64,000 bases of DNA, taken from assembly GCA_958295665.1 (NCBI GenBank), contig OY282560.1, positions 304,603,536 to 304,667,535 on the forward strand, written 5' to 3'. Below, piece after piece: positions 20,625 through 31,224 of the stretch. The notes under the pieces were generated by a model. That model searched no databases. It was not told where the DNA came from and saw only the letters and a program-made list of their open reading frames with translations. The position numbers were made by a program, and so were the translations under genes. Position 1 is the first letter of the stretch. Every line of letters starts with the position of its first letter. The stretch is from Tipula vernalis (lineage: Eukaryota; Arthropoda; Insecta; Diptera; Tipulidae).

Positions 20625-23363
20625 TCAGCCGTCCGCCGACACGCAGAATCTCCTTGTCATCCAGAAATGGATTAAGCGATTGCTAGTTGCGTCGACACTA
20701 CAACGAGATTTTAATGAATTAATTTCAGTAAGATATGCATTACCTTGTGCTTCGCGTATGTGCAGAAGCAGCGCAGCCTCAGTCTCAGATGCCGCTATGA
20801 ACTTAGTTCGCCAATATTTCCGTCCAGCTGGTCGGAAACGTAATACAATTGACGTCGTGTGTAACACTCTTTGTAAAGTGCTAAATCGCTCAATGAGTGG
20901 GATCCGATCTCCACCGTCGACGCATGTAGTGATCTTCCACCTGGGATTCGTACTGAGTAATGTACGGAACGGTTTTGTTTCGTTGACAAATATCTCTTGC
21001 TCCGGTGAAGTCAGCGTTGGTGGTTCATCAACGTCGGTCGATACTTTATATAAACATGAGGGGCCTTTCCACCATAGGGAATAGCCTTCTAGTGCGGTTG
21101 GTGATATTCCGCGACTAGCGCAATCTGCTGGATTGTGTTCTGTGAGGATGTGTCGCCATTGCTGGACATCGGAATGCTGCTGAATGTAGCTCACTCGATT
21201 TGATACGTATTGTTTCAAAGTCGTCGCTGGTTTGCGTAGCCAACATAATACAATGCTCGAGTCGCTCCACAACGTGTAATCCGCACCAGTTAGTTGAAGT
21301 GCAATACGTACATTATTGATAACCTTTACAAGGAGATGAGCGGCGCACAATTCTAGCCGGGGAATTGTGATTTCCTTCACAGGCGCAACCTTCGTCTTTG
21401 CTGTTACCAAAGACACATTTATATGACCCTCATCAGCGATTATCCGCATGTAAACTACGGCTGCGTATGCCTTGCTGCTTGCATCACAGAATCCTTGAAG
21501 CGTTATTGTCCCAGCTTGTCTTATACCAAGCCAATGCGGAACACGGATCTGTGCCAATTGTTGTAAACCGTTGCGAAATGTTAGCCAGTTTCTTCGTAGT
21601 TCGCCTTGTAGGGGTGTATCCCAATCAAGTTTCTCACGCCATAAAACCTGGATGAATATTTTTGCGGCCACTATTACTGGTGCCAACATGCCCGTTGGAT
21701 CATAGAGTTTAGCTATGTCACCAAGAACGAGACGTTTAGTAGGTATGGCGTCTGATTGACACATGTTGATTTTGTAGAACAGTTGATCGGTGATCGGGTT
21801 CCAATGAAGACCCAGTACTGTCGTATCAGAATCGCTGAGATCAAGTTCTGGAGCAGTTGGTTGTGAACCAACAAGCGCTGCAACTGTTTCTGCATCATTT
21901 GAATTCCATTTTCTTAAATGAAATTTGCCTTGTCGTAATATAGAATCAATATCGAACGCCAGAGCTACTGCTTCACTTGAAGAATCCACGCTGTCTAGGA
22001 AATCGTCCATATAAAAGTTATGCAGAATGCTGTGGCGGGCTGCTACTGCCCGGCTGGCATCAGTGATTATCTGGTGGTTGTCCATTGCACATTGTCGTAG
22101 CGTCCGAATAGCAAGGTATGGTCCACATGCCATACCGCAAGTAATTGTCTTCAATTGATATGTCCGTAGTGGCTCCGTTGATGATTCACGCCACAATATC
22201 TGCTGCCATCGTCGATGACGTGGATCAATTTCGACTTGGCGGAACATTTTTTCAATATCGCCTGTAATGACGATTTTCCGTCTACGGAAGCGAAATATTA
22301 TATTGACAAGAGTGTCTTGTAGTTGTGGGCCGACCAGTTGTGTGTCGTTCAGTGACACACCGTTACTTGTTTTGGCCGATGCATTGAATACCACTCTAAA
22401 CTTTTCGACGACAGCATGATGCGGAATATAATATGATTGCAAAGGATCGCCTCGAGAATCGGCCACCGCTTCCATATGGTTTAGTGCCATATATTCCCGC
22501 ATAAACTTCACGTACTTTGTTCGTAATTCGGAATTGCTGCTAATTCTTCTTTCCAATTGATGATACTGTCGAAGTGCCAGTTGATGAGAATTCCCAAGCG
22601 CTTGGGCGTTAGGACGAAATGGAATTTGAACACTGTAGCGACCATCTTCGTTGCGGCGGACAGTGGTTTCGAAAATCTTCTCACATGGATCTGGAGCAGG
22701 ATCGAAATTAGTTACGGGTTCTTCGAGTTCCCAGAACTTATGAAGCAATTCATCAAGTCGTTGCTCACCGACACATTTGTTGGCTGTAAATGTGTGTAAT
22801 GGTCGATCAGAGGTTGTATTATTCATAACAGGCCCAAACACAACCCAACCCAGATGTGTTCGAATCGCACATGGCTCGTTGCGATGGTCAGTGATAATTC
22901 CGTGTTTTATTATACTTCCCCAGATGTCGGAACCGATCAAAATATCGATACGTCCAGGCTTAGTAAATCCCGGATCAGCCAGCTTTAAGTTACGCAAATG
23001 TTTCCAACAATCAGCATCAATCGACGTCGCTGGCATTGCCGACGTGATTGAGCGTAATATATATGCCTCAAATTGCAATTCGAAGGTGGTTTCTACCCTA
23101 GAGCGCATGATAAGTGTCGCCTGGCCGCGGGTGTAGGTATTAGTTGATGCGCCAATTCCTTCGACAGCTATCTCACATCGTTTTCTGTAAAGATTCAGAT
23201 TGTTAAACACCGATTCAGTAATAAAGCTCACCTGAGATCCCGGGTCACAAAGTAATCGACAAAGGTGACTGTTTCCAAGCCGATCCTGTATAAATGCGTT
23301 TGCGGTGGCAAGCAAAACGACACTGTTGGCATGGAGTATGAATGACTGAATGTGGTCGGTCAG
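20625..23363 (-). pseudogene. BEL-1 protease, reverse transcriptase and RNase H
   Basis: The frame is open from 23363 to 20625. The protease has LLCDPGSQVSFI, so the usual D-S/T-G is D-P-G, an odd substitution at the active site. The RT has FRVVFNASAKTSNG, VITGDIEKMFRQVEI and NFYMDDFLDSVD, the catalytic box, about residue 435 of the block. RNase H follows with LQGFCDASSKAYAA, IPRLELCAAHLL, LWSDSSIVLCW and EHNPADCASRG. The frame is the same as gag, with only one UGA (23364-23366) between them. It ends by frameshift before the integrase. Confidence 0.85.
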
Positions 23364-24515
23364 TCATGCTTCTTGATTATTGATCTCCGTTGGCTTGCTC
23401 GGCAATGTGCCAGGCGATGATTGTATTGTAGCTGGCATTGGCGCTCGAGCTGGTTGTCGCTGAACAGCACCCATCCCCTTTGTCTGCTCACACAATAGGG
23501 AATTATGTTTCTGATTGCAAAGTGCACACATACCCGATCGACATTCTCCATGAGTATGATTAGGATTCAAGCAATTAAAACATAACATGAGTTTCTTCAC
23601 TACATCCCAGCGCTGATGTACACTCAAATTCTGGAAATTATGGCATCTATAAATGCGATGTGGACCTGAACAATGTGGGCAAATCACTGCTGATGGCGAT
23701 GCTCGCTTTGAAGTAGATTGATGTGGTGAGTTAGTTGCAGCCACATTTGCACGAAGCATTCGATAAGACCTACCTCGGTTACTTGCCTGAGATATATCTA
23801 CCCGTGGGGTCGATGATGGCATATTCAATGCCCGTCGCTCAAAATATACTAGCATATCGTTGAGTTTCGGCAATTCTTCATCCGAAAGGCTCATTGCCCA
23901 TTGGCTGCTCGCGGCTCTTGGCAATTTCCTTAATATAATTGGATAAATTATCGCGTCCCATTTATCCGTCGGTAGTTTCATGACTGACAATGCGCGCAAT
24001 GTACTGCGGATGCAGTCGATGATGTCTTGCAAAGCTCGTTGCTGATCAGGCGGGTGATCAGGCAGATCAAGCAGACGATTAACGTGTGTCTCAACTAAAC
24101 GGCGTGGATTATCATAACGTTGCTTGAGTTCGGTCCACACTTGTTCGTAACCACCAGTGTAAACACCGGCGACCATAGGAAAATTCTCACTTTTAACACA
24201 TTGTCGAAGATTGGCTAATTTGTATGTTGGTTCCAGATCGGCCCGATTATGGACAAGAGCCTCGAACAAATCCTTGAATACGAGCCAGTTCTCTGGCCTT
24301 CCATCAAAGGCAGGAATAGATAATGGATCCATGCGCATGTCTACGGCATGAATGCGTCCGGTCTCACACACCGGCTCAGGTTTGTAACTCGCAAGTAATC
24401 GGCGTAATTTGATGCAAACCTTGTCGTATGATGATTCAGTTTGGGCAAATAGTTCCTCGTGGGCAGCGATTGCATCTGGCTGCGCTTCACCAACCAAACT
24501 CAAATGATTTTCTAC
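23364..24515 (-). pseudogene. BEL-1 gag (capsid, DUF1759-like, with zinc knuckles)
   Basis: The ORF runs to 23364 and covers most of gag: ENHLSLVGEAQPDAIAAHEE, the capsid part (IPAFDGRPENWLVFKDLFEA, LKQRYDNPRRLVETHVNRLL), and cysteine clusters CPHCSGPHRIYRC, CFNCLNPNHTHGEC and CALCNQKHNSLLC. It would package the RNA in cytoplasmic particles. It ends at a single UGA (23364-23366, next codon CUG), after which the frame continues into protease. The listed start upstream (MTPAKTLFGDNLRLPGD) is really Gypsy integrase, so the true gag start is missing. Confidence 0.8.
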
Positions 24516-25466
24516 GAATCGGTTATCTCCAGGTAATCGTAGGTTATCCCCAAATAATGTTTTAGCTGGTGTCATTCCGGTTGTGTCATGTATTGCTGAT
24601 CGATAGGGCCATCAGAAACATAGGTATATGCCGATCCCATCGGTATATGCCGATAATCCTCCAATGTATCATTGAAACTTTCCACCATACCATCAGACTG
24701 TGGATGCAAACGCGTTGTTCTCGTTTTATTTATACCGAGCATCTGGCATATTTCTTGAAATACCACCGATTCAAAATTCCTTCCGTGATCGGTATGAATC
24801 TCCATTCTCCAACGGCACTCCAAATCTGCTAATCCAATTGTTGACCACGGCATCAGCTATTGTTGTCGTCTCCTGATTGGGAATAGGGTACACTTCCGGC
24901 TATTTGCTGAAATAATCCATTATTGCCAGCACATATTTGCTGCCGCTCTCGGTGGTGGGAAATGGCCTCGCTACATCCCTTGCAATTCTTTCGAATGGTG
25001 CTCCGACGTTATATTGTTTCATGATTCTACGACTTTTGCGTGCGGGTCCCTTCACCGCCGTACATTGGTCACATTTTTGACACCATTCTATCACTGACTG
25101 CCTACATCCTGACCAGTAGAATCGTTGACGTATTTTTGCTAGTGTTATATTAATTTCTAGGTGGCCCCCACTTGCTCCTCCATGATACTCATTCAGGATT
25201 TCCGCAATCCGGCACTTTGGTATCACCAGCAACAATTGCTTCACTTTGCCATCTGTGCTTTCCCACAATCGTTTTAAACAGCCATTCTTAAGACGGAGGT
25301 TATTCCATTGAGCCCAATAAGCTTTGACAATGGGAGTTTTCTCCGCGATATCGCTCCAAGTTGGCCGGTATTTCTTTTCCTTCCATTCCATTATAACTGA
25401 TAAATCCGTATCATCCAATTGCCCTTTCCTGATCATTTCGACGGTCCACTCCTTATCAGGCAGCAC
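24516..25466 (-). pseudogene. Gypsy-1 integrase
   Basis: The zinc domain is ILNEYHGGASGGHLEINITL with WCQKCDQCTAVKG. The core pieces are FERIARDVARPFPTTESGSK, then IHTDHGRNFESVVFQEICQM, then HPQSDGMVESFNDTLEDY. A frame change in a short duplicated stretch (24625-24660, two copies of GGCATATACC) precedes YRSAIHDTTGMTPAKTLFGD and NLRLPGD, which end at the BEL-1 junction. Several frame breaks, including a stop at 24898, make it non-functional. Confidence 0.8.
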
Positions 25467-26150
25467 TTGCGTAAGCCTAACATCATGATGACTTCCTTTG
25501 CTTCAACTTGACCACAATGTTTACATTCTACTGGACATGGTCGTCTTGATAATGCGTGGGCATTTCTGTGTGCACTTCCCTGCCGATGTTCGATTTGCAA
25601 ATCGTAGCTTTGAAAACGTTCGATCCGGCGTGCTACCTGTCCCTCTGGATTCTTAAATCGCAGCAGCCACCGTAAAGCGCCGTGATCTGTCCGTAAATGG
25701 AATTTTTGGCCATAAAGATACTTATGGAAATGCTTGACACATTCCACTATAGCCAACAATTCTTTCCGTGTCACGCAATAACTACGCTCCGGTTTTGATA
25801 ATGTTTTGGAGTAGTACGCAATAACTCGTTATTGGCCATTAATTTCCTGTGATAACACACCTCCTATACCATCATTACTTTCATCGGTGTCCAAAATAAA
25901 TTTCACGTTGGGTATAGGGTACGCGAGGATTGGCGCGGCACATAACCGTCTCCTTAGTTCCACGAATGCTTCCTTCTGGCCATTCTTCCATTCGAATGCC
26001 TTGTTCTTCCTGGTCAACTCGTGTGAACGCTTGGCGATGTTGGCGAATCCTGGCACGAAGCGTCTATAGTAGGTGCACAATCCCAGAAAGCTTCGTAATT
26101 CGTGTAAGTTTTAGGTCTTGGCCAGTTCTTTACCGCTGCGATCTTTTCTT
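25433..26150 (-). pseudogene. Gypsy-1 RT thumb and RNase H
   Basis: TDEEKIAAVKNWPRPKT, FVPGFANIAKRSHELTRKNK, FEWKNGQKEAFVELRRRL and LAYPIPNVKFILDTDESNDG (RNase H first Asp) are followed by TRKELLAIVECVKHFHKYLY (Glu) and FHLRTDHGALRWLLRF (Asp). Breaks lie near 26080 and at the TAA near 25829. The catalytic RT domain (YxDD) is absent. Confidence 0.8.
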
Positions 26151-26945
26151 CGTCGGTGTAAATTCTATCTAATGTTGGTGGCTTTGACTTGATTGATTGG
26201 ACGGTTTGTACCACTTGCGTCGTTGTTTCACTTGCCTTGACATTAATCAGTTCTTTCTCTAGACGTTGAAACTTTTCTTTAACCTGTTGAATCTCTGTCT
26301 TAAATTCAGTTCGTAATTCCGTCTGCAATTTCTTTATTTCACCATGAACAATTTTAGACAGTTCTAAAATTTTCACATAAATTTTCTTTTGACCTTCGGC
26401 AATTTCCCCCATCTGACGCTCTATAATTTGGTTTGACTCCTTAATTTCGCCCAACTGTTGTTTCATTTCGTTTTTTATTTTTTGGTTAGACTGATTTTGT
26501 TGTTCCAATTGTCGCTCATTTGACTGATCAATTTTTTCCATTGGTTGTTTCATTTCTTGTTTCGACTGCTCTCCTTGTTGCGCCATTTGATTTTTAATTT
26601 CTCCTAGCTGTCGTTCGTTTTGTTGTTTCATTAGACTCATCTATCCCATCAACTAGTTCATAGCAGCGATTAACTGCGACAAATCGAAACTTTCAGATGG
26701 TGGTTGTGTTGTTTCGGCTGACGGTTGTTTATATCCTTCTTTCTCTACAGTTGCCGCATCCGTTATACTTCCACGCCAAAATCATGATGATCAGCATTCA
26801 ACCCTTCTTTATCGATGGTGTCACGTAGTCGCGCTTGTAAAGCTGCTTTACTAACATCAGTAGCCAAACCCCGTTTTTCAAGTTCCTTCTTTAATTCTGG
26901 AACTTTTAACCCGTTGAGAATCATTTTCTTTATCTTAATATTCAC
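26014..26945 (-). pseudogene. Gypsy-1 gag with N-terminal SAP motif and coiled coil, fused to RT remnant
   Basis: It begins 20 bp inside the LTR with MNIKIKKMILNGLKVPELKK, ELEKRGLATDVSKAALQARL, which fits a SAP DNA/chromatin-binding motif. After a frame change near 26765 and two stops (about 26645-26655) comes a Gln/Glu/Lys-rich coiled coil with repeats such as RQLGEIKNQM, KQQLGEIKES and RQMGEIAEG. Near 26150 it joins directly to the RT thumb by internal deletion. A SAP motif in a Gypsy gag is unusual and could tether particles to chromatin, which is inference. Confidence 0.65.
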
Positions 26946-26946
26946 A

Positions 26947-26965
26947 ATCCCACCGCTGTCACCAA
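26947..26965 (-). promoter_or_regulatory. Gypsy-1 primer-binding site
   Basis: Directly after the LTR end (...CGTAACA) the minus strand reads ATTGGTGACAGCGGTGGGA. TGG at this place fits pairing with the CCA end of a tRNA. The tRNA itself is not identified. Confidence 0.5.
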
Positions 26966-26966
26966 T

Positions 26967-27410
26967 TGTTACGTTTTTGCCTTGTCAATTATGGTTCGTA
27001 TCGCTGGATTGTAAATAATACAAAATCAATTCAATTTATCACCAACGAATTTATCTATTTCACAAAATTTATTACAACACAATTTTTCAATAAAAATTCA
27101 CAAAATCACTTTATATAAATTATTCTAAAATTTTACTGATCACTTTTTTTTTTTTCATTTTACACTGAAACACTTTTTAAATCACTTTTTAATTCCTTTT
27201 AATCTTTACACTATTGCCTACCAAATATTACTAATCCCATTCGACTTCGTTCGCCTTTTTATATACACAAACCAAACTTCTAGAAAGCTCATGATTTTTT
27301 TAGTTAGAATAGTGTAGAACAATTTTATCATGGAAAATTCCATTTTAGTACATTTAAACATTGAGCTATTAATTTAACTACTCTATTATACACTAGGTGT
27401 CACCTATACA
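26967..27410 (-). repeat. Gypsy-1 5' LTR (copy A)
   Basis: On the minus strand it runs from TGTATAGGTGACACC to AAAACGTAACA (444 bp), with a TATA-like GTGTATATAAAAAGGCG near 27260-27276 as probable promoter. It aligns along its length to the inverted copy at 27437-27841. Confidence 0.8.
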
Positions 27411-27436
27411 ATATTGTTGTATGGATTGTTTCATGT

Positions 27437-27841
27437 TGTAACGGTGACACCTAGTGTGTAATAGAATAAGTTAAAATTAATAGCTCAATGTTTAACTGTA
27501 CTAAAATGGAATTTTCCATGATAAAATTGTTCTAAATGTTTCTACGCTATTCTAACTGGAATAGTCAGGAGCTTTCTAGAAGTTTGGTTTGTGTATATAA
27601 AAAGGCGAACGAAATCGAAAGGGATTTAAAAAGTGTTTTAGTGGAAATAAAAATTATAAGTGTACAGTAAAATTTGAGAATAATTTATATAAAGTGATTT
27701 TGTGAATTTTTATTAATAAACTAAGTATGTTGTAATAATTCTTGTATTAACTAATAAATTCGTTGGTAATAAATTAAATTGATTTTGTATTATTCACAAT
27801 GCAGCGATACGAACCTTGAGTGACAAGACAAAAAGTTAACA
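27437..27841 (+). repeat. Inverted LTR copy B of the Gypsy-1 family
   Basis: It runs plus-strand from TGTAACGGTGACACC to AAAGTTAACA (405 bp), with the same TATATAAAAAGGCGAACG promoter-like stretch near 27594. Its 5' end faces that of copy A across a 26-bp spacer. No internal Gypsy-1 sequence follows on the plus strand, so it is a solo LTR or a rearranged remnant. Confidence 0.75.
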
Positions 27842-27884
27842 ATATTATTAATATCGTTCATGTAAAGTGGCGTAGTTCATTACA
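27841..27884. repeat. Direct repeat at the left side of Gypsy-2
   Basis: Shares CATGTAAAGTGGCGTAGTTC with GATGTACAGTGGCGTAGTAC at 31023-31042, and the AT-rich sequence before it. It directly adjoins LTR copy B. Confidence 0.6.
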
Positions 27885-27904
27885 TTCTTCCACCCTTCGA
27901 TGGA

Positions 27905-28760
27905 GCATCCCTGGCTGTTCGTGATTTCAATCTCTCTAATCGACGAACTGCTTCTGTAATCTTCGGCGTCATTGGTATCCACTTTGGCCTAGAATCACAA
28001 TTTTCGGTACCTTGCCGGCGCATGATGGGACCATTCTCTGTGTCAACTCGGTAAGAAACAGATCCAGTGATTTCGGTAATTATCCCTAGAATCCATTTTG
28101 GTCCAGATGAATAATTTCTGGCCCGTACGCTTGAATTTTGGTTAATTCACGTGGTTGCTGGTCGTTCGTTGTGACTTTTCTCTTCAGTATCGGTATTGAA
28201 TCTGGATAGAGTTCGTCAAAATATTTGAACAGATATTCAGCCGGACTCTTTCCAGTACACGTTGACGGCGACGCGTTTTGGTGGAAAAGAGATGTCGACA
28301 CACGCTTATGGATATCACCTGATGGTTCCTTCTTTAGGTAGTCTTTTGTCTCGCGCACTATTCGCTCCGCTTATCCGTTTGAGGATGGATGGAACAGAGC
28401 AACTATAGTATGTCGAATTCCGTTGTTTTCTCAGAATATCTGGAAGTCTGCTCAGGTAAATGCTGTGCCATTTACACTCGTGCCGTGAGTAGCGAAGAGA
28501 GAACGAAGTGCGTTGATCGCGCATTTTGTTGATGTGCTAGACCCGAGTTGCACCTCCAACCATTTGGAGTAGGAGTCGACTAAGATAAAAAACACTTTTT
28601 GTCTTGAAATGGTTCCGCAAAATCAACATGCACCCTAGACCATGGTCTCTTCGCTTTTTCCAAAAATCGAATGGGTGCTTGGAGATTTTCAGGGCAATTT
28701 TCCTGGCATGGTCTGTATGATCGAACAAGCTTCTCTATGATATCGTCAATTTTCGGCCAC
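27905..28760 (-). pseudogene. Gypsy-2 integrase remnants
   Basis: Pieces in several frames are KSPAEYLFKYFDELYPDS with ALKRKVTT-like context (28086-28358), a linker (PEIIHLDQNGF) and a tail ITEITGSVSYRVDTENGPIM (near 27960-28080). The stretch 28360-28760 corresponds to the integrase core and is broken by many stops. Confidence 0.6.
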
Positions 28761-28771
28761 CAAACGTAACT

Positions 28772-29845
28772 TCACGCCATACTCTTCATACGCACAATTC
28801 CTGGGTGTGCGGTATGTAAGGCGACCAATATTGAATGACGGTAACATGATGGTATTATTGTGCGTTGTCCCCATAGTATGCAGTCTTTCATACATCTAAT
28901 TTCGGTTCGACATAACCAGAACGGTTTGAATTGATCGTCGACTTCCTCGTGCCAAACCCTGAGGTACCAAGAAAGAACTCGGGAAAGAAGAGGATCCTTG
29001 GCTGGACGTTGTTTTATGTCTATCATCATCACCTTCTCCTCTTCCGCGGCTGGAGCAATCGGATTTGGTAATCGACTGAAGCCGTCGGCGTTTCCATTTT
29101 CCTTCCCTGGGCGGTGAATGATTTGGAAATGATACGCATTTAAGAAAACGTTCCAGAGCATCATCCTGGGAGAGAGAATTTGAGGTGTTGGCTTATCAGG
29201 GTTAAACAACCCCAAAAGCGGCTTGTGATCGGTCACTATGGTTAAATTCCGCCCATTTAGGAAATGGTGAAATTTTTTGGCACCGGTAATAATCGACAAG
29301 GCCTCCTTATCAATCTGGGCGTATCGACGTTCCGTGGCGGTCAATGTCCTGGAATAGAAGGCTACAGGCTTTTCGGAATTAACAGAGTTACTTATCCTGT
29401 GTGACAACACAACCCCGATGCCGTACGGAGAGGCATCGCATACCAGCAATAGTGGAAGGTGCTCATCACAGGGAATGAGCACGTTATCGTACGAAAGTGC
29501 AGATTTTAACTGGTCGAAACTCTGCTGCTGAATTGGTCCCCACTTCCATTTGGTATTTTCATGGAGGAAGAGGTGCAGAGGCTCAGCTATGGTAGCTTTG
29601 CTTTTTATAAAAGAATGATAAAAATTGATGAGACCCAAAAACGGCTGAAGCTGCACTTTGTATTCCGGTGGTGGCGTCTTACGGATTGTCTCAATCTTGT
29701 CTTCGGTGGGACGAATACCACTTCCATCAATACGATATCTCAAGAAATCAGCTGATTCACACCCTATTAAGAATTTGTCCGTATGTAAACGTAATCCTGC
29801 TTCGTCAAATCGTTGTAAGATTCCTGATAGCCTTTGATGAATCAA
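28772..29845 (-). pseudogene. Gypsy-2 RT C-terminal half and RNase H
   Basis: The 357 open residues include RFDEAGLRLHTDKFLIGCES, FLGLINFYHSFIKSKATIAE, LLLVCDASPYGIGVVLSHRI (RNase H Asp), RYAQIDKEALSIITGAKKFH (Glu), TIVTDHKPLLGLF (Asp) and IIHRPGKENGNADGFSRL. This is a well-kept RT-RNase H tail of the K02A2.6-like type. The RT catalytic box lies upstream in the decayed part. Confidence 0.85.
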
Positions 29846-30990
29846 CCTTTAGCTGTTGATAGGCTTGAGCCAAGTCAAGTTTTGTGAAAATATTACCCCT
29901 TGGCATCGTCGATGGCAAGTGGGCTGTCTACGCGCTCCAATATCCCCTGTAACATCAACTTCCCAGTTCTTCCTCGACGGGTTCTCGAAGAGCAATTGGA
30001 ATCCGCCGAGGTGGTAGATGAATAGGCTTGATAATTGGATCCAATTTTAATGCCACTGGTGGACCACGGAATTCTCCAAGATCATCAGAAAATTGATGCT
30101 GAAACTTTTCCGTCACGTCGGTATACTTTGACGATTCGACAGCAAGTATTCCTTAAATTGATATGCCCAGTGACGCGAACCACTCACGACCCAAGATATT
30201 TGTCCGGTTCCCCGATGTAACATATTATGGAAGTTGACCGATATAATGGCTATTGTATTCAATGTAAACCTCCAGTCGACCTAAAATTAAGATCGGATGT
30301 TGCTGGAAAACCGTTAAGAACAGATCAGATGGCTGAAGCGTTGGTGGATTTTTCCATATATTATACAAAGTCCGTTCAGCAATAATGCTATATCTCGAGC
30401 CCGAATCGACTTCAAATTTGCATCGCGACCGAGGAGACCAGCTTCACTGAATTGAAACGAACTTTACTCCTTCTAGATTTTCTCTTTGTTGATGTTTGTC
30501 GGTTGTCTGGATTAGATCGACATACCTTTTTAACGTGACCAGTGATACCACAAAACGAGCAAATGGTTGATCGAAATCTGCATTTAGATCACAGATGATT
30601 TTCTCCACAGCTCTCCCAATGTAGGGGTGTACCATCTTATTGATTTACCGTTGGTCGATTGTTGATAACGGTCGGAATTTGATGGCTTTGTGGTCCGTCC
30701 TTGCCGTTTCTGTAGCAACGGTTCTTTCAATAACGGTCTTCAATAAAAGAGTTTTTTCAGCCAAAAACTGTTGTTGTAAATTTGAATCCCATATACGACA
30801 AACAATTTTATCGCGAAACATGTAGTCCAGGCTACCGGTCAGGAAATTGCAATCCTTTGCTAAACAGCGTAATTCGGCAATGAAATCGGCTGCTTTCTCC
30901 TACGGCATTTAGTCCCCTTTAAAAAATTTAATTGAAGCCGTGATTTCCGACAGGCGTGTGGATATTAATCCGAATTGTTTTATGTGTTAG
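29846..30990 (-). pseudogene. Gypsy-2 gag end, protease and RT N-terminal half (decayed)
   Basis: Readable from the 5' side: ADFIAELRCLAKDCNF with YMFRDKIVCRIWDSNLQQQF (capsid end, 30990-30800), a knuckle ICSFCGITGHVKKVC (near 30560), DSGSRYSIIAERTLYNIW (protease DSG, near 30410), GREWFASLGI (near 30180) and ALKLDPIIKPIHLPPRRIP (RT start, near 30030). Frames change repeatedly and stops are frequent. Confidence 0.65.
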
Positions 30991-31000
30991 TAGTAGAGGG

Positions 31001-31048
31001 TATTAATATTATTAATACCGTTGATGTACAGTGGCGTAGTACATTACA
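31001..31048. repeat. Direct repeat at the right side of Gypsy-2
   Basis: Partner of the repeat at 27841-27884, in the same orientation; together they bracket Gypsy-2. Confidence 0.6.
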
Positions 31049-31224
31049 GATGGCATGAAGCAAAGCAATGTGCAGGTGGTTTTAACGAAAAAAAGGTCTA
31101 TAGCCATACGTCCTCGATTTGGCGACTGCGTAAGGTAGAACGTAAAAAGCGAACTGCGAAAGAATTTGGAGGCCTCGAGCCCCAGAATAGATTACAGGGA
31201 TAGAAACAAACAAACAAACAAAAA

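Larger units (their letters stand above)
19150..24515 (-). mobile_element. BEL-1, BEL/Pao retrotransposon with its 5' end lost
   Basis: Gag, protease, RT, RNase H and integrase run in BEL order on the minus strand. The 3' end lies somewhere in 19100-19317, which holds an AATAAA (minus) near 19168, but no second LTR is present to fix it. At its 5' side, gag is fused to Gypsy-1 integrase near 24515, so the 5' LTR and the first gag codons are gone. Confidence 0.8.
24516..27410 (-). mobile_element. Gypsy-1, internally deleted, 3' end lost
   Basis: On the minus strand: LTR (27410-26967), primer-binding site, gag with a SAP motif and coiled coil, then a jump to the RT thumb, RNase H and integrase, ending inside integrase at the BEL-1 junction. 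Protease and most of RT are deleted. A 77-bp piece of the same LTR lies at 45303-45377. Confidence 0.8.
27842..31000 (-). mobile_element. Gypsy-2, decayed Gypsy element
   Basis: On the minus strand the order is gag end with zinc knuckles, protease, RT, RNase H, integrase and C-terminal tail. Direct repeats of about 45 bp border it (27841-27884 and 31001-31048). They may be leftover LTR starts, since on the minus strand both begin TGTAATG. Confidence 0.75.

Noticed and set aside
20593..23136. Plus-strand ORFs up to 163 codons in BEL-1
   Set aside because: Antisense shadows of the long BEL-1 pol frame.
27411..27846. Target-site duplication of LTR copy B (ATATT on one side)
   Set aside because: ATATT follows copy B and also follows the 5' end of copy A, but the base before copy B is CATGT; no proper flanking pair exists.
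31205..31221. CRISPR-like or regulatory repeat (CAAA units)
   Set aside because: A short microsatellite without spacers.
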